From Pseudorasbora parva (Eukaryota > Chordata > Actinopteri > Cypriniformes > Gobionidae), in assembly GCF_024679245.1 (NCBI RefSeq), contig NC_090177.1, positions 41,442,018-41,506,017 of the forward strand: a stretch of 64,000 nucleotides of DNA, in the 5' to 3' direction. Position numbers and translations under genes: made by a program. Shown in pieces: positions 12,396 to 21,540 of this stretch. The notes beneath the pieces are model-generated. The model was not told where the DNA came from, searched no databases, and saw only the letters and a program-made list of their open reading frames with translations. How positions within the stretch are numbered: position 1 is the first letter of the stretch; each line of letters opens with the position of its first letter.

Positions 12396-12887
12396 TTACC
12401 TGTCGAGAAGAAAGCAGGCAACGTCGGCGTTCTTTTTAAAATCGTTGCTCCTCATGAGCTCTTTCCATCTTGGAAAGGCCACTCCAATATTTACTTTTGT
12501 CTTGTTGATTTGCCCGTTGCGTTGCCGTCTTAATTCTCTTTTCCGCTTCCTTGGCGACTCTGATACATATTCCGCAATGTTACTAGGTCCCCGACCCGGG
12601 TCGAATTCGGTAATCAATTCCGGGACGTGGTTGCTTTCACACAGAAGGCGACCCGGCAATGTTCCAGGAATATTGCGGGTCGGACGTGCAGTGTGAGAGG
12701 GGCTTAAGAGTGATCCTCCATCATCATATAGCAGCCTCAAGCAATCCTCCTCTTCACATTCGACACAGTGCCATCGAGTGTAAAAACGCGAAAAGCGAAG
12801 CTTGATTTTACGGGTATGTCCCTCTTTGGCAAATGTACTTTCAATATGGAGGAGCAACATGGCGACCGCCATCCGAACCCTCAACAC
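12396..12887 (-). pseudogene. Exon-like frame of a transposon-associated protein
   Basis: A 163-codon frame whose last codons (LLDR) run into a canonical splice donor on the minus strand, CAG|GTAACG (junction at 12,400/12,399); the in-frame stop TAA is part of that donor. The C-terminal part, with NIGVAFPRW and FLLDR spaced about 25 residues apart, resembles the start of uncharacterised fish proteins tied to DNA transposons (from memory, weak). The middle (about residues 61-100) is encoded by a separate GC-rich repeat at 12,586-12,706, so the frame is mosaic. The start is uncertain: Met1 and Met6 are both possible. The downstream exon was not found. It may be a degenerate first exon or a chance frame. 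Confidence 0.35.
12586..12706. mobile_element. GC-rich repeat fragment (gtgtgagaggggctta end)
   Basis: A locally GC-rich 120-bp block ends in gtgcagtgtgagaggggctt. It contains inverted gggtcgaattcgg / cgacccggcaat stretches that I recognise as part of an abundant cyprinid MITE. It lies inside the exon-like frame and contributes its middle section. Confidence 0.55.
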
Positions 12888-13207
12888 GAATGTATTTTCA
12901 ATGGTATATTATAAAATTATGAGAATGCATTATTACTTGAAAGAAATAAATATACATTAATGAGCACATATATTTTTGAAAGAACTAAGTGATTTTAGCT
13001 AAGAATAAACTAAAAAAGTTACACAGTGTAGCTTTAAATTAGCTTTTTAAACCTAGTCAAGTTTCCACTACTAAAGATGTGAGATTTCATGATATTTGTA
13101 AGTTAAATGTATAAATTATCTCACTCAAATATTTCAAGTTCAGACCAATTAAAATGTATGATTACAAAAAAAAAATCAAGTTTGCCAACTTATTCGGGTT
13201 TACAGTG

Positions 13208-14586
13208 ATCTCATTAAGTTACCAGCCCAATAGTCAGTCATGCATTATGCAGATTTTTGCATTGATGTTCATGATCTTATCCCTGTAGAACCCTAGTGCT
13301 TCTTGCTGTTTTCCATCACTTTTGTTACTGGCCAAATTCGGTTTATATAACTTCATTATTCACAAGTTGATGTTGACAGTCCTTTTGTGTCCTCACTATC
13401 AAACAGTTGGTCTCCAACCCTCAACGTTTGCATCCTTTGCCCAGCTTCTCGTGCAAACCCAACTCAGAGGCCTAACTAACAGGCACTGATCCATTTCATA
13501 AGTAGCTCCTGAACCATTATCAAACTAGCCAATAAAACGAGGAGGTCGGCAACAATTGCCTGCTTGTTTTGTTAACGAGATTTATAGCACGGGTGAGCCA
13601 AAATGCCTATGCACACTCTGTATCACAATGTCTCTTCCCACTGGTAAAAAATAATAACAATAATAATAGCAATAATAAAAGCCAGTCATTGATCCTCCGC
13701 CTTAACCCCCCTAGTCGTTTTGTAGCACGGCTCGCTGTTGACTTATTGTGAAGTAGCAGCGTGCCAAATCCATAATTAGAGTCTTTTGTTGCCCCCATTG
13801 TTGTTGGAAATGTAATTATGAAAGATGAAACACAGCTTTCAATGAGATTGCTGTAAAATAGCATAATTAATATGGGGTTTTGTGTGAACAATTCCACTTT
13901 ATGGCGGTCCCTGCGTTGCCAGTGAAATTAATTAAGTGTGCCAGGATTTATGAGAGAGGTGCCAGAATGAAAAGAATTAATCGGAGTTGGAAGATGGATG
14001 GGTACTAGAAAATGATGACGCCCAAGCGCAGGCTAAGAGCTAACTGCTTTAGGGGCGAGCTTCAGGGGATGGCCAGGACGCCACTGACGCAATTACACTC
14101 CTCTCACCAACAGCTGCACCAGGCCTCGAATTGGCTAATTTTTTTTGGCCGTGCCTCTTCTTTATTAATCCAACCATCACAATCCACCATTTCCCATCCC
14201 TTCTAATCTAAATAACCCAAACTAGACAATTACAATTACTTGCATGTCTTGGATGTACCACAATGTATAATTATGTATGTATGTATGTATGTATGTTTTT
14301 TGTTGTTGTTGTTTTTATACTAGTTGCAGTCATTTTTAAAATCCATTATTTATTTATTTTTCACTGTACATTCTTTTTAATTACAGATTACAATGCTCTA
14401 CATCCCATTGTAATTAGTTCCTGAAGACAAATATGCAAATGGCACAGAATACATCAAGTAAATCCGTGTAGACCTGAACTAATCATGGACTACGTTAAGA
14501 CAAACTTCACCTCAAATCATTCAACAAGGTTTTCTAGTGTACAAGAACTGATGCATCTAAGCTAGTAATTACAAACTTTTTATAAA
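13208..14586. other. Unique sequence, possibly conserved non-coding at 13,890-14,210
   Basis: No transposon ends. The block at 13,890-14,210 is less AT-rich and contains homeodomain-type cores (aattaattaa, attaatc, ggctaatt). That could suggest regulatory DNA, but conservation cannot be judged from one sequence. A TATG microsatellite lies at 14,270-14,296. Confidence 0.35.
14270..14296. repeat. (TATG)n microsatellite
   Basis: About six TATG/GTAT units in tandem, immediately followed by a TTG-rich stretch. Confidence 0.9.
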
Positions 14587-14924
14587 CACACTGAAAAACA
14601 CCAATTTGGGTTGTTTTTAGCCCAAGGGATGGGTAAATATAGGTCAGAACACATGTTGGGTTCATTTTGCCCAGCAAAATGGGTTGTTTTATGTAACCCA
14701 GCACATAATGGGTTGGTTAATTTTTACTATAATAATAACTTTTTTTTCCCTTCATGAATGATTGTAAATGGAATAATTTAAATAAAAAATAACATAAATA
14801 AATAATCCGCACAACCACTGGTTTGCATGATAATTCCTTTATTTTCTGTTGTCCCATTTCCACCGTAACTGTGATAGATGTTCAGCGGAGGAACTTCTAA
14901 CTGCAGACCACTGCATTCCCAGTA

Positions 14925-15140
14925 TCTGGGTAACACACAAACTACTCAAACAATGGGTTGTTACGTCTGACCCAGGACCTGGTTAACCAAAACTACCCAA
15001 ACACTGGGTTGTTACGTTTAATCCATGATCTGGGTAACACAAAAACTATCCAAACACTGGGTTGTTACGACTGACTCAGGATAAGGGTAACACAAAAACT
15101 ACCCAAACACTGGGTTGTCATGTTTGACCCAGGATCTTCA
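14925..15140. repeat. 53-bp tandem repeat, about four copies
   Basis: Units of 51-53 bp start at regular gggttg positions 14,955, 15,006, 15,059 and 15,112. Each contains gggtaacac, aaactacccaaacactggg and tgacccagga. The preceding 340 bp (from acactgaaaaacacc at 14,587) share the tgggttgtt motif, so the array probably expanded inside a MITE of that kind. Confidence 0.8.
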
Positions 15141-15185
15141 GGTTACCAGTCTGACTCTCTAACCATTAGGCCACAACTACCCCCA
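15134..15185 (-). mobile_element. Truncated head of a tRNA-derived SINE
   Basis: On the minus strand the sequence reads gttgtggcctaatggttaga and then gagtcagactggtaacc. This is the A-box half of a tRNA-like SINE head that I recall from fish. It runs out before the B box. Only about 50 bp survive. Confidence 0.45.
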
Positions 15186-15194
15186 TACATACGC

Positions 15195-16312
15195 AAACCC
15201 GATTCCAAGATAGTTGGGAAATTGTAAAAAATGTGAATAAAACAGAATGCAATGATGTGGAAGTTTCAAATTTCATTTTTTATTCAGAATACAACATAGA
15301 TGACGTATAAAATGTTTAAATTGACAAAATGTATAATTTTAAAGGAAAAATAAGTTGATTTTGGCATCAACACATCTCATGGCATCAACACATCTCAAAA
15401 AAGATGGGACAAAGCCATGTTCACCACTGTGTGTCATCCCTTCTTCTTTTTATAACAGTCTGCAAACGTCTGGGGACTGAGGAGACAAGCTGCTCAAGTT
15501 TAGGAATAGGAATGTTGTCCCATTCTTGTCTAATCCAGGATTCTAGTTGCTCAACTGTCTTAGGGTCCTCTTTGTCGCATCTTCCTCTTTATGATGTGGC
15601 AAATGTTTTCTATGGGTGAAAGATCCCATGCCACACACACTCATGTGACCCCCATACCATCAGAGATGACGCTTCTGAACTGAGCGCTGAGAACAGCTCG
15701 GGTTGTCCTTGTCCTCTTTAGTCCGGATGACATGCCGTCCCAGTTTTCCAAAAATAAATTAAAATTTGGATTTGTCTGACCGGAGAACAGTTTTCCACTT
15801 TACCACAGTCCATTTTAAAAGAGCCTTGGCCCAGAGAACACCCCTGCGCTTCTGGATCATGTTTAGATATGGCTTCTTTTTTGACCTATAGAGTTTTAGC
15901 CGGCAACGGCGAATGGCACGGTGGATTGTGTTCTCCGACAATGTTTTGTGGAAGTATTCCTGAGCCCATGTTGTGATTTCCATTACAGTATCACTCCTGT
16001 GTGTGATGCAGTGCCGTCTAAGGGCTGAAGATCACGGGCATCCAGTCTGGTTTGCCGGCCTTGACCCTTACGCACAGAGATTGTTCCAGATTCTCTGATT
16101 CTTTGGATGATATTAGGCATTGTAGATGATGATAACTTTTTCTTTGAGAAACTCCGTTCTGATATTACTTCACTTTTTTTCGCCGCAGCGTTGGGGGAAT
16201 TGGTGATCCTCTCCCCATCTTGTCTTCTGAGAGACACTGCCACTCTGAGAGACTCTTTTTATACCCAATCATGTTGCCAATTGACCTAATAAGTTGCAAA
16301 ATGTTTCTTTGC
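15195..16312 (-). mobile_element. Degenerate Tc1/mariner element, copy 1
   Basis: The left terminus is aaacccgattccaagatagttggg. The interior is a broken transposase gene on the minus strand (15,421-16,243). The right terminus is not recognisable: the sequence changes at about 16,312 into another repeat. The element cannot be autonomous. Confidence 0.85.
15421..16243 (-). pseudogene. Tc1-like transposase, frameshifted and internally deleted
   Basis: Transposases of this family cut and paste DNA at TA sites with a DDE/D catalytic triad. The visible blocks are: the N-terminal helix-turn-helix region (SSSTMPNIIQRIRESGTISV, from 16,243 down), then after a frameshift MEITTWAQEYFHKTL, HRAIRRCRLKLYRSKKKPYL and LRSDKSKF. 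The last block carries the first catalytic Asp, followed by Lys where Glu is usual. After that the central catalytic region is missing, and only the C-terminal tail is readable (WDNIPIPKLEQLVSS and VPRRLQTVIKRR), ending at a TGA at 15,421-15,423. It has several frameshifts and a deletion, so it is inactive. Confidence 0.88.
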
Positions 16313-16320
16313 AAAAAAGT

Positions 16321-16605
16321 TGCAACACATTACTATTTGTAATGTCTTTGAAAGAAGTTTCTTCCGCTCTGGAGGAATGATCCTGAAAATTCAGCTATGC
16401 ATCACATAAATAAATGATCATTTATTGAAATGATCAAGTATAATAAATTGAAAACCAAATATTTTACATTGTAAAAATATATCACAATATTAAAAAAAAT
16501 ATTTCTGTATTTTTGATCAAATAAATGCAGGCTTGATGAGCAGAAGAAACTTCTTTCAAAAACATTACAAATAGTAATGTGTCCAAACTTTTGGCCTGTA
16601 CTTTA
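16321..16605. mobile_element. Inverted-repeat element with cattacaaatagtaatg arms
   Basis: The left arm acattactatttgtaatg..tttgaaagaagtttctt is mirrored by agaaacttctttcaaaaacattacaaatagtaatgt at the right. The interior contains acataaataaatgatc and an AT-rich stretch. The element abuts the dead Tc1 copy. Confidence 0.7.
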
Positions 16606-16617
16606 TATACTAAGTGG

Positions 16618-17760
16618 TCTCTTAATTTTTTTTAGAGCTGTATATGTGTGAGTGTGTATCTACAGGATATATATATATATAAATATATATATATGTAGTG
16701 ATGAGGAGAATAGCTGTTCACTTTAGGTTCACTTTGGGTCTTCAGAGGAGGTGGGAGGGCTCATTCACTGACCCTTAGCGATGCAGTTCTTGACACTCTT
16801 CATCACCAGCAGTGGAAATATATTTCTTGACCTCTCCTCCTCTTTCACCCCTCCCCACAGATTATCCGAAGCTGCAGACCCATACAGCAGATTATTAGGC
16901 CCTTCAGTGCACCGGTGCTCTGAGCTGATGGGAGGCTTCCCAGAGAGCTGTGATAGCCTTAATGGAAGACTAATTGGCCAACTCCTCTGTCCCAGACCAG
17001 TGCCATGGCGTCTCAGAAAGACAAGCAATGGGACACTGGGTGTGTGTGTGTGTGTGTACGCATGTGGAGGGGTGTTAGCATTGCGGTAATTAGCCCCCCT
17101 ACACTCAGACAAGATAAATGAAGCGTTGGTAGGCGCCTGGCTGCAAAGCGGTTGATTGGACAGGTACGACGGGAGTGTCTGTGGCCACTAGAGCATGTCC
17201 AGCCTTGGTAATTAACTACACAGTACACACCACCCAGCCGCGCGTTTAAGACAACACTCCCAGTACGGAGGTGCCCTTAGTTACAAATTGGCGTCCATTG
17301 TCAGCCTTGTAGAGTGATTATGAAATATTGTTTAATTTGTTGGGCAGCAGAGTCTGGAGTTGATTTTGATGAATCACACGTTTTTATTTCATCATACATT
17401 TATTGTCTTGTGGTAAGAGACCCAGCACCAGGGGGTTAGACTTGTGCTGTGTGGTGCTTAGGAAAACAGTGGGAAGATTGAGATGGGTATGTGTTTGTTC
17501 AAATAACTCAACGACGGCTCATCCTAATAGGCATCTAAATGGGACACCTTTATTTCAGAGCTCTTCAATTCCAAAGACTTCTGCAAAGAGCTGAAAACGC
17601 ACATATGGATAGATGGATGGCTTAATAAAACCATTTAAGGTTGTAAAGAAACAGTATTTTTTATTTGAAAGCATTTTGTCGTGGATTTAGCTCAAGCGCA
17701 AGTTTACGTATGATTGTCCTTTGTGTGCTGATAAAGATATAGAGCTTCAGTGGTTTATTT
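16618..17760. other. Unique sequence; 16,770-17,290 is a candidate conserved non-coding block
   Basis: The block is GC-balanced with almost no simple repeats except a short TA run (about 16,664-16,694) and a GT run (17,038-17,058). It contains several aattagc/taatta cores. A 102-codon plus-strand frame (16,781-17,089) and a 115-codon minus frame overlap each other and end in microsatellite, so neither is convincing coding sequence. Confidence 0.4.
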
Positions 17761-18924
17761 AAAGGGGGGGGGGGGGTGAAATGCTGTTTCATGCATACTG
17801 AGCTTTTTACACTGTTAAAGACTTGGATTCCCATCCTAAACATAGTCAAAGTTTCAAAAACTAATGTTGGACGTTTGATGGAGTATTTCTGTGTCAAAAA
17901 TACTCCTTCCGGTTTCTCACAAGTTTCAGAGAGTTTTTTTCCAGTATGGTTCGACTTGACGTTAATAGAGCGGAAGGTCCTTGTATGGGCCGTACGGGCT
18001 CTTCTCCCGGTAGGGTGCGCGTGACTAGAGCGAGAGAGGAAATGCACTCCCGTAAACACTCTCTCAGGTGCAGATCCAGTCGTCCGTGAACATTTATGCC
18101 GCGCGCCGCGCGCCGCGCTCCACTTTATTCCTATGGGTGACGTCGAGTGACTTCAACGCTTCAGCACAGCATTCCGGGAAGGCAGCGCTGCATTTGAACC
18201 GATTTGAACGCAGAAATGACGGGAAGCTTCACAACATCGCTTCAGTCGCGTCTCAAAGTGGATTTACACGCCACTGCTGTCAGGACTTCACCAAATCATA
18301 CCAAAGAAGTGTGTTTTTGACGGAGCAGTCCCAGCGATAAAGGTTCGGTCCTGCTTTGGAAGCAGCCGGTGAGTAAAACGGCTTCAAATGTCTGTGCTGT
18401 TGGCTATCGTCGCGTGAGTAAACATCAGTAAACGACACGATCGCGTGCTTCGTCATTCAAATGCGCTAACGGTTACTCCATTGTTGTTCTCTGTTGTGTT
18501 ACACTAGTCTGATGTGCAAAACCGTTTTGCTTGCTACCTCTAAGGTCTAGTCGCATACAATAGTCCATAAACCGAATCATGTCCTCATAAACTGCGAGTA
18601 AAGACACACAAAGGCCACTGAATACAGTCCATTCCACAGAGACGGACGGACATTTGATTCTGGATCATTATCTGTATTAGCTGAGATAGATGGGTTTCTC
18701 CACGCTTGAGGACGTCACCGCTTTGTGCGCGCTTGTCATTCTTTAGCTCCGCCCACACGATACGCCTCCAGCCCCTCGTTTTTTTCCGGAAAGACTCGGT
18801 ACAGCCTATATTTCTTTTATAAATATAATAAAACTAAAGACTTTTCGGAGATATGGAGGATGCAATACTACTCTATAGGTACTCAAGATTGACATGAGAT
18901 TGACTGAAACTGAGTGTTTGATGA
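17761..18924. mobile_element. Large cyprinid dispersed repeat beginning with a G13 tract
   Basis: Starts tttaaaggggggg..gtgaaatgctg. The right part has ctactctataggtactcaag, atgagattgactgaaactga and gtgtttgatgac. I recall both ends from an abundant cyprinid repeat whose right end normally mirrors the G-rich left end; here the terminal C-rich mirror is lost. Contains a GC-only stretch at about 18,098-18,119. The 132-codon minus frame and 90-codon plus frame are probably not genes. Confidence 0.6.
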
Positions 18925-21035
18925 CGCAAGTGTGAGCGCAGTATCTTGGGAAATGTGGTCTTCACCTCACAGCCGGTGGAAAATAGGACTCGGGCAGAAA
19001 TCACGTTCATGGATGCGGTTATTAACGTTACTGTAGTCTAAAGCAGAGCAGGGCCGAGTGTTGTGGAGCTGAGCACGGCCGCTGGAGCGTTTGTTGGAGA
19101 AAATGGAATGGAGTGGAATGGAGAAAAAATATTACCACTTAGCGCCTCCGGTGGACGTTTCCCCCAAAAAGTGCAGGTAAACGTACCTGGAGGTACATCA
19201 TTCGGGTGTTGCAAAAATGTAGGCAGAGTCACGTATTTCCAACGAGCCTGGGTTGATGAATTAACTAGTTTGCAAATGTTTAGTTAGTGTTTTAGTATTA
19301 CTGCAGAAACACCAGAAAAGAGTCATAGAAGTCCATAAAATCGGATCTCATTCATGAATAGTGGCAATAGTGAGTTCATTTGGACAATTTGATTCATACA
19401 AATCATATGATTTGTATAAAAAAGTAAGCATGAAGCTTCATCCTTATATGCAATCCTCAGTGTAGTGGGAGCAGATTTTCCATTACAATTTTCCATAACG
19501 CAAAATAGTATATGAATTGCCATGAAAGTGCATTGTTCCAGAAAACTCGTTGAAAATCTTCTGAAAACATCATAGCAATGTATTACTCGTGGACAAATTG
19601 TTCTTCTTAGTAAACATTTTTAGGGAATCAGTCAATCTAGTTCACAAAACCTGTTCATTTATGAACTGAACTGATCCGGTTTTCTCATTTGTTTATGGTG
19701 TTTTTGCATATTTTTTGAAGCTTCAGCCCCATTGTATTCATTGTAGCTTCAGTGCATTCAGGTCGGTCTTTGCAGCGAAGCAAACACAGCAACCAATACT
19801 GTGATAGTGACATCATCTCTCTAATTTCCAATAACTAAATCAGGACAGTTAATCACCTCTCCAATTATTCTGGCTTGTTTTACATGGACATGCACAAGCA
19901 CTGACTCATATCCAACCTCGGGTCTGCCATGAGATCATAATCATGCAGGAGTCGCGCCATCCCGAGCGGCACTTGCGGTGATAACGTCAACCGATAACTA
20001 ACCGTGCGACCACTGTTGGAGCTCTTGTTAAAGATTGTTTGAAAAAGCAGCAGGGTATCAGGTTGAGCTTATTGAGTTATGTCGTGACCTATTCAGTATT
20101 CAATATTTAAAATGCGTGCTTGGTTTCCATTAATGTAATATTCACGAGCAGTCGCGTCGTGATGATATGCATCTCCATTGATTTGGATGATAACATAGTA
20201 GGGAGCTTTCATATCATAGAAGGTAACAACACTTAGTACACAATATTTAATTTGTTCATATAAAAACAGTGGACGACAATTCAACGACTAGGATTTTTGT
20301 TCCCCTATAGTCCCGAGAATACAGTTTGAGAACATCAAGTAACATGAAATATTTACGGAAGTGTGACATTGAGTACGTAAAGTCACTTTTTATTCAAGTT
20401 TTTAAGTATGATATCTTTAGTTTGGTTATGGTGAGTTTAATGGAGGTCATATTATTCACAGACATAGAAGCAAGCACACACAAATATGTCCTTGGCACGC
20501 CTGTCTGCTTCTGAAAGCATCATACATGACACGCACACAGATCATCTCCATGTCATGGTGGAGGTGTGATATGATAGGGCTGATGGATGGGTGGAAACAG
20601 ATCAAATTTGATTTAGTCAAACGAGGGGAATGGTGTGTGACCGGCTGTGTGTGTGTGCGTGTGTGTGTGTGTGTGTGGGGGGGGGGGGGGTAGAGAGTCA
20701 TTCATTTATCAAAGTAAAACAATTACCAGTCGATAATGCTTCTCAATTTGTAAGAATCAAAGAGCACAGTGAGGCGCCTTCTTTTCCATTCCCTTCTGAC
20801 CTTCTCTGTCAGAAAAGGACAGATGAAAACTTCCTCTTGCCCCTTATTCTCTACTATAATGTTATGTTCTTTACACTAATTTTAAGCATGAAAAACTGAG
20901 AAATCTTCATAATTTGCTCTCCGTCACAAAGTCATAGAAATCATTGCCTCCAATGACATCTACTATCTAGTAAGGCTTGCAGTGATTTTGGCAAAAACAC
21001 AGCCCTGGACCTCGAGTTCAACTCAGTGATTCAAT
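18925..21035. other. Unassigned sequence, no gene seen
   Basis: The first 350 bp (to about 19,270) still look repeat-derived (gcagtatcttgggaaatgtgg) and include a short ggaatggagtggaatgg direct repeat. From 19,270 on the sequence is AT-rich and unique apart from the GT/G tract at 20,646-20,690. I see no coding motif. Confidence 0.45.
20646..20690. repeat. (GT)n(G)n compound microsatellite
   Basis: A GT run interrupted once by gc passes directly into a run of about 14 G. The valine/cysteine/glycine frames over it are artefacts. Confidence 0.95.
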
Positions 21036-21267
21036 GGGTAACACTTTAGTAGACTATCTGCTCAATATCTGCTAACTCTTTATTTTGATGCTACTCAACA
21101 GACATTCTGTCGACCATAAGTAACTTTGCAACTACATGTCAATTTATGCTAACCATAACCCTACCAATCTACTAAAACTCTTCTAAGACTGTAATGAAAG
21201 TTAGCAGACATGTAGGTGCACCAGTTTATAGTCGACAGAATGTGTTAAAGGGACCATCAACATAAAG
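21036..21267. mobile_element. gggtaacacttta repeat, right end truncated
   Basis: Starts gggtaacactttagtagac. The interior has paired acattctgtcgac / gtcgacagaatgt segments in inverted orientation. It ends at gggaccatcaacataaag, just short of the expected mirrored terminus. Confidence 0.6.
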
Positions 21268-21540
21268 CAAGATCGGATTATTATATATTTATAGTGCTCT
21301 TTTGAAACTTGAAAGCTTTAGTATCCATTTAATTGTAATAGCATGAGCAAGCGAGACTAAAATCTTGTTTGTAAAAGTATGTAAAAGTAACAATTTTGTT
21401 CTTATTTTCTTAAAGAAGTATACCTATATCTTATGGAAGTTTGTTTTCGCCCCATAATCAAAAAAAAAAAAAAAAATTAAAAGGGAATTGTGACCTTTTT
21501 ATCTTACAATACTGACTTTTTTTCCTCCGAATTTTTGTTT

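Larger units (their letters stand above)
11777..13037 (-). mobile_element. TIR element (ttaaagctacactgtg) carrying an exon-like frame
   Basis: Termini ttaaagctacactgtgtgat and, inverted, agttacacagtgtagctttaa define a 1.26-kb insert. The left interior has catctagtggtgaaa and ctcctacggtggccg, which I recall from a widespread fish repeat. It carries the minus-strand frame at 12,396-12,887 and a smaller repeat at about 12,586-12,706. It is nested in the element at 10,816-13,207. Confidence 0.65.
10816..13207. mobile_element. TIR element (cactgtaaac...gtttacagtg) hosting two nested insertions
   Basis: The ends are cactgtaaac and gtttacagtg. A shorter, uninterrupted relative at 51,287-51,817 shares the left body (ttatgagtatttagaac, ctcaaaactgacacattt) and the right end (tttgccaactta..gggtttacag). 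The comparison shows that 11,114-11,592 and 11,777-13,037 are later insertions: in the relative, the stretch gggagatttagta runs straight into gggtttaatg. Confidence 0.7.

Noticed and set aside
15759..16243. Active Tc1 transposase
   Set aside because: The frame changes several times, the catalytic centre is deleted and the right terminus is missing.
16781..17089. Host exon (102-codon plus frame)
   Set aside because: An equally long minus frame overlaps it, the end consists of microsatellite, and no domain is visible.
18098..18119. Short GC-only stretch as a CpG-island promoter
   Set aside because: It is only about 20 bp long and lies inside a dispersed repeat; no transcript features are visible nearby.
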